NCBI GenBank assembly: GCA_033065855.1
Contig: JAVXUO010002281.1
Location: 62,001-126,000, forward strand
Direction of reading: 5' to 3'
Length of the DNA: 64,000 nt
Source of the DNA: Escallonia rubra
Taxonomy: Eukaryota > Streptophyta > Magnoliopsida > Escalloniales > Escalloniaceae
Shown: piece after piece, positions 1 through 11,612 of the stretch
Layout: every line of letters begins with the position of its first letter
How positions within the stretch are numbered: the stretch's first letter is position 1
The notes under the pieces: generated by a model
What the model was told of the DNA's origin: nothing
Database searches by the model: none
Seen by the model: the letters and a program-made list of their open reading frames with translations, nothing else
Translations under genes and position numbers: made by a program

Positions 1-101
1 TGTCAATCATATGAAATTGCAAAAAAATAAGAAATTAAATAAGAAATTAAATGTCAAACTATCTATTAGCTAATAATATTGTACATTTATTGAAACTTAA
101 G

Positions 102-1107
102 TTACTTGAGCAATACTATATGTAAAAATATTACTAACCTGCCTTTACGTTGTTTGAGGCACTTTACGTTGTTTGAGGCACTGTCAGTGACGACTTGAAC
201 CACATTCTTCGGCCCGACCTTCTCAACAGTCTTCTTAATCAACTCATACATCAAGTCTCCGGTCTTCGAATGTTCGGAAGCATGAACGGACTCAAGAAAC
301 AAACTTCCTCTAAGACTATTCACTAAAAAATTAATTAAAGTCCTTTCTTTCTTGTCCTTCCAACCATCGCACATAATCCAACAACCGGTTTTCTCCCACT
401 CTTCTTCATGATCCTTCATCAACTTACACGTATTATCCACATCTTTTTGTACTAGGGTGACCCTACTCTCATGATAACTTGGTGGCTTTTAACCCAGACA
501 ATATTGCCCAATAGATTCAACCATAGCCGAAAAGCTGTCAAAGTTTACGACATTGAATGCAATCCCCACGTCATAATTTTTTTTTGCTATTGCACTATAA
601 GCCCGATTTCTCATCTCCTTTTTCGCTTCTTCATTTTCAAACACCGTGGATTGCTTCATCTTTCTCTTTCTCACTGCCTCTTCTCGGTCTGCGGGTGAAG
701 TACACGACCATTGGGCCCTTAGCCTTAGGATTCTTACAAGAAGGTTGACAGGAACTCCCGGTGGATGAAACTCCCCTTCTTTCTTGATATCTCAATTACA
801 TCATCGTCCTCGTCCTCTTCTTCATAATTGAAAACATTATCAAAATCTGGGATACACTTAGCTAATTCTTTCTTTTCTTTGACAGACTTCAGCAATTCTT
901 TCATCTCATCTCTTACATGTTCTGGACACTCTCGCCAGAATGAAGCATTCTTATAACCTCCAACAAGGTGTTGCTTATGCCGGTAAATGCCGCCCTTTGT
1001 AATTTTTGACGACAAAAATTACAAGTGATTGCATTTTTATCGCTCGAATTAGCGGTACGTCCATATTGCCAAGTTGGGTCCTTTGTATTTGTGCTCGGCG
1101 TCGACAT
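102..1107 (-). pseudogene. hAT-type transposase fragment (BED finger + DUF659), broken
   Basis: Read on the minus strand from 1107 downward there is a BED-type zinc finger start (CNFC), then KGGIYRHKQHLVGGYKN, an acidic linker, a KGPM...FFT-like motif near 700, a segment ending SIGQYCLG near 489, and a DUF659 segment with GCWIMCDGWKD and VVQVVTDSASNNV at about 150-380. This order is that of plant hAT-family transposases or domesticated DUF659 proteins. The reading frame changes at least three times: just after CNFC (about 1003-1010, one extra base), near 670-690, and at the 3' end. The 3' end carries a 19-20 bp tandem duplication (about 145-182) that disrupts the DUF659 core. The C-terminal dimerisation domain would lie beyond the window start. 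It cannot make an intact transposase. Family assignment is confident; the exact limits are not. Confidence 0.8.
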
Positions 1108-2509
1108 GTATATTTTTTAGATTAAATTATATGGTAACGGTAACACTGAAATTAGCTTAATAGAAAAAAACTAATGGTGTGAAAAATGAGTATAAAAAAC
1201 ATACTCAATATTGATTTTGTCAAGAATAAAATAAACTCGAACAAGCGATTCAATTTCTACGCTAAAGGAATTGAATCGGTCAGCTTCCCGAAGGATATGA
1301 GAAATACTTCTCGATAGATTTAATTCCAAAGCTTCTTATTGAGGTTTATAATGTACTTCAAAGTTCAAAGGCACTGTGGAGAGGAAGAATTCTTGTGCAA
1401 GTATTTCAAGGGCAACTAAATATAAATTACTCATTTTTGTCACTGCTCTTTCCCTGTAGGTATCTATTGTCTTTTACTTGTACTTTAGCATACCAGAAAC
1501 TTTATTCAACTAGGAATAAAACTAATGTGTCAAGGACTTGAGTACTCATATACAAGCGTCTAAAGCTCTCTCACATCACTAACTAATCCACAAATAAGTA
1601 GACGCACAGAAGCAACTATGCAGCACATATGTCTGACTAGAAAATAAAGACTCCTTTTATCAAGCCTTTTCCACTCATAGAAAATGGAAGAATCAATAGA
1701 AAATATGCAGCATATATGTCTGACTAGATAAAATCTCAAAGAGTACCGCCAGACAGGAAGCCAGACTAAAGTAGTCGAAATCTTAAGCAATATTTTAATC
1801 TTCTTTCCTTTGAGGAATTACCCTTGGGCCTTAATTCTCAAATTCTATGTTACAAGCTTCTCCAGTTTGATTCTGATTTTCTTGTTTTGTTCACGGCACC
1901 TCGTTCATGAAACATCATGGGAAATAACAGTACAGTGGTTTTAAAATGTCTACCTATCCATCAATTGCTTAACAATCCTTCACGGCTTCACCATAAAACT
2001 ATTGATTCGAAGTACAAAGATAGGAGAAAATTCGTCTTACTGGATTGAGTGAGTGCTGTGAGTTGTGTGAGTGAGGGAGGGAGAGAGAGACAAACCGGGA
2101 CTGGAGCAGAGGATTAGCAGCAGCAGAGAGGAGCAGCTGGTCCGCATCAGTGTTGGCGACTGGAGCTGGCGCAGAAGATTAGCAAGCAGCAGCAGAGAGG
2201 AGCGGCTGAGTCAGCGTCTGCGTCGGCGACTGGAGCAGCAGTGGCAGAGAGGTACGCAGGAGATCGACAGGGACCGGAGAAGGGTTGGCGACGGCCGGAT
2301 GACTCACCGGAGCAAGGGACGGGGGCGACTAGTTGACGCCGAGATTTGAGAGCTGATTGACTAAGTCGTGAAAACTATTTTTGATTTGGGGATTTTTAGA
2401 GTTAGGTTTAGTGTATAAGTGGAGTGGAGCTAAAAAAAAAAAAAAATTCCGGAAGAGAAATGGACAATCCACATTAAGCCACAATAGCCTATCTAACGGC
2501 CACATTTCG
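1108..2509. other. Non-coding, possible 5' flank of the hAT copy
   Basis: No convincing gene. A short direct repeat containing the phrase CATATGTCTGACTAGA occurs at about 1620 and 1710. At 2041-2350 the DNA is purine-rich (GAGCAGCAG-like) and holds an imperfect tandem duplication of roughly 60-70 bp. The open frame at 2071-2349 is almost all Arg/Glu/Ser/Gln, which reflects composition rather than a protein. By position this could be the untranslated 5' part of the hAT element whose transposase lies at 102-1107. Confidence 0.4.
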
Positions 2510-2512
2510 TGA

Positions 2513-2652
2513 GCCTAGCGGTGCGCCTAGCGCCTTGGTGCCTAGGCTCACTAGGCGCGCGCCTAATTGAACGCGCTGCGCCTAGGCCTAGGCAAGGCGC
2601 GAGGGGTGCGCCTGGCTGCGCCTAGCGCCTAGGCGTGCTTTTTATAACACTG
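2513..2652. repeat. GCCTAGGCG-rich cluster ending in an hAT-like terminus
   Basis: Dense overlapping copies of GCGCCTAGGC-type palindromic words end with TTTTTATAACACTG. Read on the other strand the end is CAGTGTTATAAAAA, which resembles hAT terminal inverted repeats, and GC-rich subterminal motifs are usual for that superfamily. The matching opposite terminus is not in the window. It may be the outer end of the element carrying the DUF659 transposase upstream; this is inference. Confidence 0.45.
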
Positions 2653-2734
2653 TGCTAACCAACTGTCTCTTTTGAATGGGAGGTGCTACACTTCTTTTGT
2701 CTAGCTAAAATCAAGATAAGAAGACAGCAAAGTA

Positions 2735-3032
2735 CTCCCTTCGTCCCAAAAAAGTTGATAATAAATCTTTTTTGGTCTGTTCCTAAAAATTTGATTACTT
2801 TCCAAATTAAGAAAGATTCTATAAGCATTTTTCACATTTATCCTTTTTTACTCTTTTTTAATTATATTCTCTCTCCATATTAATATTCCATCAGCTGATT
2901 TTCTCTCTCGTCGAGCAATTTCTTCCTGACCCACCCCTCTTTCGGTAGATTGAGAAACTAATAGAATATTACTCATATATCCTAAAAAAGCGTGCAAGTC
3001 AAACTTGATCAAATAATCTGGAAAGGAGGGAG
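2735..3032. mobile_element. Stowaway-like MITE (TA target duplication)
   Basis: A 298-bp non-coding element starts CTCCCTTCGTCCC and ends in the inverse complement form GGAGGGAG. It is flanked on both sides by TA (2733-2734 and 3033-3034). These termini and the TA duplication are characteristic of Stowaway (Tc1/mariner-derived) MITEs. The inner sequence is AT-rich, without coding capacity. The right terminus is more diverged than the left, so the copy is not young. Confidence 0.75.
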
Positions 3033-3484
3033 TATGTGTTACAACACCTTTCTTCAACTAACAGAGCACAAGGCCAATTTTGTAAGAGCCTCAGCATTTC
3101 TAGACTTTGTCAACATTTCTAGACTTATGTCAAGATTCCAATGTCCATCATTCTGGTTAATCTGCAAAAAACACGTGACAGGTTGAATAAACAAGCTGTT
3201 TAAAAGATTTGAAATGAAACCTAAAACATGCTCTAAAAGATCTTCAACTGCTGTTGTAAAAGATCTTCACAAAGTACTGTAAAAGATCTTTTAAAAGGCT
3301 GTTCTAAAACAGGTTTTATAAACCAACAAACTGTTTTAAACCGACTCACCAACATCAATAACTGTTGATGCACGCGAACTAGACCGTTGTGCATTTTCTG
3401 AAAAGAAAAATGGCAGAACATATCAAGTGCTTTCAGAATTCATTTCACCTAATATAAGGAAAAGCAAAAGACAATTATAAATTA

Positions 3485-5644
3485 CCTGAAAAGTACTCTT
3501 CAAGTTTTTCAATCTCGTCCATGGCTTCTCGAAGATCAATTGTCTTTGACGGATTTTCTTGCCAATTCTGAATACAAATAAGAGATTCTATCGTTTGTGG
3601 AGCCAGAAAACTACGAAATGGATCAAGAACATGACCTCACATGTTAAATGCCGACTCATATACAACTGTAGAAATTGGGACGGCTAAAACATGTCACGCT
3701 ACTTGGGAGAGGACACGATACTTCTGACTATTAAGCTTCCACCATCCTAAGATATCTAAGTCTGCATTTACCACAGGATTTTCACAACTCTCAATTAGGT
3801 ATGTATCCACTTATAACTTGCTCTCTATGCTATCCTCCTCCTCCAAAAGTCTCTTATACTGAGCAGCCAAAGACTCCTCTTCCTCAAATTCTGCCACATC
3901 GTCCTTCAAAGCTTGACTTACTGGTTTTTGTGTTTCAACATCCCATTTCTCATAATGCTCAAACAACTGAACCAAACTCTCCTTCACCTTCTTCACAACC
4001 TCTTTAACTGTCATAGTATCGCGTACTTGACTTAAAACAAACTTAAAAATGCTTTAGCTTGTAACAGGGGTCTAAAACAACCACAATATTCCAATACAGT
4101 CAGATTGTCTCGAGTTCCCTAATACTTTTCAAGCTTCTTAAACATAATCTTTGCTATAAAACACACAGAAAAAAGTTTATCTGCACTTTTGGACAAAGTA
4201 ACCAATTTTTTGTGTAACCCCATCACCTCATGAAAAAGGTCATTTGACGTCACATGTAAAGAAACTGAAAAACGCAAGTTTGCATCGTAGAGAAATTTCA
4301 AAAACCGAATAAATGTACTAGCATTTTTCCGATCATCTACCGAAGAAGGCCCAAGCCTTAGCAGCCTCCTCTCACCAACATTTTCATCTTCGTCGTCACT
4401 CCAAGAAAGTATCTTCCAAAGTCTAAGTCATCCTCATCTTGCTGCTCAAAAGCCTTTTGAAACTTTTCAGCTTTTTCTAACATTAAGTAGAGTTCCACCT
4501 GGTGGGGACATCTAAGGATACAAGACTCTTGTTATCAATCCTCTCATTTTCAGCACATTTTTAAAAAGTTTCAAGCCTAGCTGGAGAATACCTCACATAT
4601 CTTACTACATTTTGAATACTAGCAATCGAATCATGAGAATATTTCAAGCCTTCCCCCACATTAAGATTAAGAATATGAGCACCACATCACATATGAAGGT
4701 TATCATTGTGTAGAAGAAAGCTTCTCCAATCTTCAGTCTTATTTTTCAAAATCTTAATAGCAGTGTCATTAACTAGCACTATCAACCGTGACGGTAAGAA
4801 TACTGTCAATCTTCCAACCTAACAAGCATGTCTCGATTTTCCTTTCCAATTGTCTTACCCTTATGATTAGGAATCAGGCAGAAGTTCAGAACTCTTTTTT
4901 GTAACCTTCAAACACTATCAATCCAATGCTCCGTTAGACACATGTAGTCTAGATTTTGAATGGACGTCCACACATAAGTGGTAAGGCAAAGTCTTTCATT
5001 ACAAAGAATTTCCATCAACTTAGCCTTTTCTTTTAGAAACCAACGTGTGACGTCCCTAGCAACTGTAAAACGAGATGAGATAGTGAACCTAGGTTGCAAA
5101 TAGTGACAAAACTTTCTAAACCCCAGATTTTTCACTTGACTAAAAGACAACTCATCAACAATGATCATCTCAGCAAGTATTAGTCTACATTCTTCAATAC
5201 TAAAATGAATCACCTTCAACTCACCCATAGTACTGTATTCTTTATTAGGCTCAAAGGACATAGTACCTTGCCGTTTACTAACAAGATTGTACCGATACTT
5301 TTTACACCTAACATTCAAACGAGTCCATAATGTTTTAGTCCCATTTACGCCAGTACACAAATATTCTCTTAATGCAGTACATATTGCCTGCGCAGGTCAT
5401 TCGGATTGGGATTGGGATCATCTTTCTTGGTTATAAAATCAAAATGCTCCCAAATGGCTGACTCTTTATTACTTGGGGCCGGGGCTGACCTCTTTTTCTC
5501 GGGCTTAGGAAGGAGTGAAGAAGAGGTATCACTAACAGCTATTTCAGCTAAACTTGATGGCATTGCATCATCTGCCATGTGAAATTGAGTAACAAAAAAG
5601 AAGTCAGCCAAGGTTCCTAGATGACAAAATACCGAAAACATCAC
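3485..5644 (-). pseudogene. hAT transposase, RICESLEEPER-like, degenerate
   Basis: Nearly the whole length of a RICESLEEPER/ZBED-type hAT transposase can be followed on the minus strand. It begins with a BED-finger N-terminus (SAIWEHFDF, about 5450), then CKKYRYN, MIIVDELSFSQV and TTYVWTSIQNLDYM (5360-4908). The DDE-region segment follows with stops (4900-4560), then a middle part (4301-4119) and MTVKEVVKKVKESLVQLFEHY (4014-3955). The C-terminal hAT dimerisation motif is at 3790-3490 (ILGWWKLNSQKYRVL; GHVLDPFRSFLAP). In-frame stops interrupt it at about 3812, 3693 and 3642, with further frameshifts at about 5390 and 4800. BED zinc ligands are lost: the second Cys of the CxxC pair and the His of the WxxHL motif (here LWTRL). 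This is a dead copy; no intact terminal repeats were identified. Confidence 0.85.
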
Positions 5645-5649
5645 TAATT

Positions 5650-6960
5650 ATACCCAAGTGCCGAAGTGTCACGCGAACAGTCAATAATAAAATCACGTTT
5701 AACGAAAAGAGAAAATGCTAATCGTGAAGGATGGCAAATGGGTCACTCTAGAAACCTGATCAAAGAACAAAAGAGAATTCCAGGTAAGGTTGAATCTAGC
5801 ACATATCAGTCAGTGACACATAGCATCTGTTTTCAGACTGTTTAGGCACAGCGGTGGGGGTTTTGCGGATTTGGGGGGGGGGGGGGGGGGGCGTTGTGGT
5901 GGTGGAATGAAAGATTTAACATCCAAATAAATGTTTAGAAAAGCGAATTACTTCTTGAAAAGTTAAAACACAAAGCATTGTAGATGGTGTCTGTCTATGG
6001 TTCTCTTTGTTATTCTGGAGGCATGTAGAGGTTGAAATTTTGAAATCGAAATTAATGTTTTAGAGATGGGAAAAAGCTGAAATTTTGAAATTGAATTTGG
6101 AACTCACCATGGGACAGCAGTCACTGGTCGGAAGCCGAAGACAGCACTAGGGAATTTTTCCAATCAACGGAGCACACCGCTCTATCCAATCCAGTATCCA
6201 GCGTCTGTCTCTCTTCGATCTATGCCCATCGAACTCTAGGGGGCTCCTCTGGACCAGAGAAGGTACCTGACTGGAGATCCAAGTTCGATCTGGGAAAACC
6301 CTACTGGGATTTGGGAAGTAGAGTGAAAACTGGGAAGTAGGAGAGACGTCGTAGGTCAGGTTGTCTCCAAAGAAGAGTAGCTGGCATTTGGAAAGTGAGG
6401 CGGCTGATCAAGGTGAAAGATTGGCATGAATAAGATACAAGCAGTGGCTGGGCAGTGACCCTTACAATCTTCTCAAATATGGACCAAGGCAGATGCAACG
6501 GGCAGAGGAGAGGGGAGGGAGGGAGGGAGAGAGATTTGTTGATTGGTTTGGTTCCGTGGTCTGCACTTTGTAGTGAAGAAAAGTAGCTGGGATTTGGAAA
6601 GTGGGGCGGCTGAAGTCTCAGAGTGAAAAATCAGTAGGACTGAAATTGGGGTGAGCTAAGTTGGTTGAGGTTCTGTTCTACCCTGGTTATTCAGCTAACC
6701 AGGGTCAACGGGTATTTTTTTAATCTCTACATAAGCCCTCGGCTCGGTTCTATTTATTGCCGGTTTGAAATTTCTGAACCGTGAACCGAATCGAACCGGT
6801 CTCGGTTTGAAATCTAAATCCAAACTGTTCAAGATCATCAACGGTCCGGATTCGATCGGTTAGGTTCCCTCGATTTGGACGGTTTGGATCGGTTTCATTA
6901 GTTTGCTGCTCACCCATGTGTATAGCAACCAAAATGCACAAATTGTAATTGCTGAAATGT
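5650..6960. other. Non-coding region with hAT-like subterminal repeats
   Basis: No gene seen. Two diverged copies of a roughly 60-bp stretch containing AGTAGCTGG(C/G)ATTTGGAAAGTG lie at about 6365 and 6580. At 6676-6706 a short palindrome (ACCCTGGTT / AACCAGGGT) forms a potential hairpin. From 6730 to 6905 the words CGGTTTG, GAACCG and CGATCGG recur in both orientations, as in subterminal regions of plant hAT elements. This could be the 5' part of the element at 3485-5644. Confidence 0.4.
5873..5891 (+). repeat. G homopolymer, 19 bases
   Basis: Uninterrupted run of G preceded by a smaller G5 tract (5856-5860). It lies upstream of the hAT pseudogene and has no coding context. Confidence 0.95.
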
Positions 6961-8981
6961 AATTTGAGGAGGGTGAAGTAGCAGCATAAACCCTTTGAAG
7001 AAGCACGAAAGGAAGTAGCAGAAGAAAGAAAGAAGAATAAGAAAGGATACTAACATTTTACGGAATGACCTAGGACATAGGAAAGTACATCCGTGTTTGC
7101 CCTATATGTCTCTGACACCTTTTTGGTGGTGTCCGATACATGTGGTGTCTAGCACATGTCCGGAGGTGTCCGAGAGGTGCTGGGGTATTATTAAGTGTCT
7201 GATACTGAAACCTTGGCTGTATGAAGCGTCTGTGTCCATTTCGAATACAGGTTGTTTACTGGCTCACAGGGTTGCCAAAAAAGACTTGATGTTTCCAAAG
7301 TGGTCCAGAAGAGGGGGGGGGGGGGGGAGATTGGAGCTCTTATCAAGTGCTTGTTGGATGGTTGAACACTGTTCAGTTGAGCTTAAATTTTAGGAGCAGG
7401 TCTCAGATATGAAGCTTGATAATCTATGATCAAGATCTGATTAGAGGTCTATCAAGCACTCATTTGGCACTCGAATTCCAGCCACTGACTGTACGATCAA
7501 AATTCTCTCTCTTGTTGAAACTTTATGAAAAACTATTATGTATAGTGGAGCAACTTCTTGGAGTTCCTTGTTTGCTTTCCTCTTTCACATTGAACGTTTT
7601 TAGCATAAATCTGGGTATCTGTGGCTGATTTTTGTGTTAAATTGTGGCTGATCTAGACCTCAATTTGTTCAGGATCGACTCATGGGCAAGCATAAGCTTT
7701 TAGCTGAATTAACTTTAGATGGGAAACAAAGCATCATTCCTAAGATGCGACTTAATTAATAGAATTTGTTTTTAAAAGGTTCAAGATGGTTTAATCGGTG
7801 AGCATTCTGCGTTTAGCGGACATAAGGATATTAGTCCATTCTTCTGCAAGCATGGACTGCAGGAACCAATCGTTAAACTTATAAATTGTCTGCAGTAACC
7901 AGTAGGGTGATAAGTCGAATGTAGTTGGTTTTTCCACCTGTTCAGAATTCTTTTAGATGCTGGTTTGTTGTGCTTAGATATGACCTCAGGATCTAAACTT
8001 GAAGGGTTGCCCTTACAGAATTTGAGAAAGTAATATATCGTAGATAATATACGGGCTTTCCCAATCAACAGTTGGAATAGAACCTGAGCACAATAATTAA
8101 TAATCACTTGGTTGCAACTTAATGTTGTTTCATACATATCGATGACAACCGAGTTGCTTGACGTTTCTTATATTTTTTTTAAATCGGATTGCCGTCTAAA
8201 AGAAAGAAAGTCAGATTTGAATGTCAGTTTGGACACAGGCCTTGCTAGATTATTCATTGCGCAACCATTTGGCTGCTCTTGGGGTGAGTTTTTACATGAG
8301 TTGTGTAGCTATAGCATACATTACGGGTGCTCACTCGTACACACACCTGTGCAAAATGCTGAGTCAGCTGTTCGACGCCCGGGAAGTCCCCTAAAGAGAC
8401 CATTCCAAGTCTGTCTGCCGGCTGGCAAGTGGCAATCAACTCTTGCCTCGGAAGCAGCTCGAACACGTTGCTGCGCTGCTTTGGCACATTGCTGCGCATG
8501 CGAGCATGCTGTTGGTGCACATTGACATATGTCTAGTGCACTGAGATGCGGTAGACGACAGTTTGCATAGACTGTTTGGCCGTGAGTACATATGCCAATT
8601 ACAAAAAGGTGTACACTTGCAATTATGGGCTTCCCTCTAACGTGGTTATCATATCTTTGCTGCTAGTGCCCTAGAAGTAAAGCTGTTTACTACTTGTCGC
8701 TACTTAATGATTTGTGGTTTTTATTTCAATTCAATAGGTACTTGTATAGAGGCTTGTCTACAGGAGATCGCCCCACGTGTGATCAATGCCTACGGATCCA
8801 CGAAAAGCTGACACAAAGAGCTGGTTTGGGGTGCATACTACGTTGACGTTCCCTTGCGGACACTGTAAGTACAGTTTAGTTCCAATCAGCATCTTGAGAG
8901 GGGATTTTAGATACAAAATCCTTTTTTTTTCCGTGTTTTTTTCGAAAATAAGGTGCAAGTCTTGTTTAAGAGCACTTATCT
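6961..8981. other. Intergenic, no gene recognised
   Basis: Open frames here (for example 7097-7393 and 8112-8525) show no recognisable family, composition or splice pattern. At 7105-7200 a GTGTCC/GACAC-rich stretch recurs, a pattern common in plant transposon ends. A run of 15 G lies at 7313-7327. Nothing else could be supported. Confidence 0.5.
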
Positions 8982-8990
8982 TTTGGTAAA

Positions 8991-10168
8991 AGGATAATAT
9001 CACTTATATCCCTGAGTTTAGGAGTAAATTACAGTCAAAGGCACAAGTTTTAAAATTTTGCACTCTTATCCAAAATGTTAAAATTTTGTATCATATATGA
9101 CCACTGTTAGGGTTCTGTGACCCTAACTAACGGTTTTTGCTGATGTGGTAATATCATATTTTGAAAATGACAATATTACCCCTAATACATATTTTATACA
9201 TATCTTCTTCCTTCCCATTTTCTCTGTTCTCTTTCCATTTCTTCTCTTCTCGCTCTCATAATCTTGTTTCTGTCTTCCCATCTCTATCTAATTCTAATGT
9301 CTAATTCCAAAAAAAAATGCCACCACCTACGACCTCCACGATCGTCCCACCATCGGCGTCACCTCCAACACGAAAACCAAAACCACCACCATACCCACCC
9401 ACACCACCACCATCAGTCCAGCCATACGCACCACCACCGTCGTTTTAGTCATAAACCAGCCGGTCAACGAGGAATCACCAGTCACCAAACCCATCACAGA
9501 TTCGATCCACCACCACCACGGCACATTTCCCAGATCTTCATCCCTATCTGCCACCATCATACCCAGATCTCCATCCTTATCCACCATACCGAGATCTGGG
9601 TATGGTGCCAATGCTTCTTAGGGTGGTTTTGGTGGACGGGATATCAGCGTCTAAGAACCCCAGGTTTTCAAATACTACAAGAACTCGATAATTAGAAGTT
9701 TCAGGGAGAATCCTAGGCGAAAGGATAAGCTTTACAGAGGCTAGGAAGAGCATAATTGCAGACGTGGGTTCGATTCGGAGGGTATTTGATTTCTTGAAGA
9801 CTTGGGGTTTAATTAATTATTTTGGTCCAAAGAAGCAATTTAAGTGGATTAATAAAGATGGCAAGTCTAGTGCCGTGGTGGCGAATGGCAGTAATGATTC
9901 AGTATATAATTTCTTGGTAGTGGTTATGGTTATTGGATGTGGAAGAAGGTGAATGACAATGGTGGTTTGATGGGTTTGAGAAGGGATAGAAAAAGAGAAT
10001 AGGAAGAGAGAGGAGTGATTTGTTCTAGAGGGCAATTATGTTATTTAACACGAAAATTTAATACCATCCGTATTCCGTGTGGTCAACGGATATAACTGAT
10101 ATAAACACAAACTTGTGTCCTCGGCTGTAATTTATCCCTAAACTGAGGGATATAAATGATATTATCCC
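8991..10168. mobile_element. Pack-MULE-type element carrying a SWI3B-like fragment
   Basis: The 1178-bp element is bounded by inverted repeats: left AGGATAATATCACTTATATC, right (inverse complement) GGGATAATATCATTTATATC. The similarity extends some 75 bp inward. It is flanked by a perfect 9-bp direct repeat TTTGGTAAA (8982-8990 and 10169-10177). A 9-bp duplication with terminal repeats of this size marks a Mutator-like element. The interior is not transposase but a piece of a host gene (9298-9952), which fits a Pack-MULE. Confidence 0.8.
9298..9952 (+). pseudogene. Captured SWI3B-like fragment (N-terminus and part of SWIRM domain)
   Basis: Around 9740-9850 the + strand reads SFTEARKSI, then SIRRVFDFLKTWGLINY, the core of a SWIRM domain as in plant SWI/SNF subunits SWI3B/SWI3A. 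Just upstream, in another frame, are VFKYYKNSIIRSFRENPRR (9665-9720) and a W-F-x-W segment (about 9620-9640). A proline-rich start MPPPTTSTIVPPS (9317) may be the captured N-terminus, preceded by a pyrimidine-rich possible 5' UTR (9200-9300). At least one frameshift (about 9722) and a TAG at 9447 break the frame. SWI3 proteins are core chromatin-remodelling subunits. This copy lacks the SANT domain and C-terminus and lies wholly inside the element. SWI3B rather than another SWI3 is the best guess. Confidence 0.7.
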
Positions 10169-10177
10169 TTTGGTAAA

Positions 10178-11612
10178 TATAAGAATCGCATACGGTAATC
10201 AATTAGCACCGAATGTGTTTTATTTGGTCACATTGATAAAAGTTCCCTCACCCCGTTCGTCCGCACCAAAATGTTTCATAATGGTATCGACCTTGGTTAT
10301 TCGTGAATAGCATTATATTGTCCACCAAGTGCAGGTGAAAGTGATACAACATAGAGCCGATTGTCTGAAAAGCAAGTGTGATCTTTTGGTAGATTCAATC
10401 TGTATCTGTAAGATCAAATTTCTTAGCTAGCTGTGAAGGGCATGTGAGAATCCATGATTGATTTGAAGTTGCCTATAAATACAGGTTTGTGGAACAGTGT
10501 TTGGTGATTGGGGATTGATACGAATTGTTGCTTGCAATTGCTCTAATCTCTCTCATACAGCAGATAATTTTTTGCTTTTGGTGGCAATGACAAACTTCTA
10601 GTGCTCTTTAAAACTTCAACACCCGTGAGATTTGAACTTTTGGCCTTGCACGTGAAAGGTAGAGAGGCCTTTACCACAAGGCTATTGCCTTTCTCAGGAG
10701 GGACGGTACAGGGCGGTTTGCGTCTAGTCCTATTCTTCTATCGGAGCGTTAGACAGGAGGTGGATCTTTCTTGCTTGGGAATGGGCGAGGAATGATCCAT
10801 TGACTGGGGAAAATTTTGTACCAAGTGCAGTTATATGTGCAAAGCAGAGGCTGAGTTGTGGATCACTTGTCCTTGCACTGTCCGGTGGTTATGTTCTATA
10901 GGATTTAGTTTTTAGCCTTCTTCACTTGCACTTGCTTACCCAGATCCCACATCATCTGTTGAGGACCCATACTCCAATTCTAATTTGTAAGCATAAGCAG
11001 AGGGGCATGATTCTCCTTGGCTCTACTAAAATGCCACACCCCTTTCGGTATCAGAGATGCGATTTTCACTTGCTAATATGTTGTTCCGCTCTCTCATTTG
11101 TCGCTAAAGAGTAAATAATTGTTGCTGGGATATTCTTTTTTGCGACAAAAGCGGGTGAAAAAGTTTATCGAGGAGGGAAAATGGCACTTCCCTTTAAAGA
11201 ATTTAGATTCTTAATAAACAACAAAAGCACGGGGTAAAAATAGCATTTCTCATGATTCTACTTTGACCAGAAATTCAAAGTTGCTATGTGCGCCTGATCG
11301 AAAATTTTTGGCTCCTTCCTTTCTGCTACATTGAGCCCCTCCTTTATCCAACATAATCATTTTTCAATTCCATAAGCTAATTGATTAAATCTAAATACTA
11401 ATCTTGCAATCATTCAGACATGTACTTCCCAATTATATATACACAAAACTTCTTGTTACGGACGACCGTTTACAACTCTCTCTCTCTCTCTGAAATCTTC
11501 ATAATAACCTATAGCTGAAATCATCTCACGGCTGATGATTATCCAGACACAAAATTGGTGTTAATATTGTCACTGTTATATCGGCCAGTGACCAATCATC
11601 GTGCCAATGAGT
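10178..11612. other. Intergenic, no gene recognised
   Basis: No protein similarity was recognised. It contains a degenerate SINE-like segment (separate entry) and a CT microsatellite (about 11477-11491). The stretch just below 11613 should be the 3' UTR and downstream region of the HD-Zip exon, since that gene runs on the minus strand. Confidence 0.5.
10590..10705 (-). mobile_element. Possible tRNA-derived SINE fragment
   Basis: Read on the minus strand, TAGCCTTGTGGTAAAGG (about 10673-10690) resembles a Pol III A box, and AAGTTCAAATCTC, about 35 bases on, resembles a B box. This spacing and order are those of tRNA-related SINE heads. No poly-A tail or target duplication could be defined, so the limits are approximate. 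It could also be a degraded tRNA pseudogene. Confidence 0.4.

Noticed and set aside
8112..8525. 137-codon + strand frame
   Set aside because: No recognisable family and no splice or codon pattern; probably chance.
9264..9695. 143-residue His/Pro-rich open frame
   Set aside because: It is an out-of-frame reading of the proline-rich captured segment inside the MULE; the real similarity (SWIRM) runs through other frames.
11040..11060. GGTATCAGAG resembling a tRNA-Met primer site
   Set aside because: No LTR end (CA) precedes it and no retrotransposon coding region follows.
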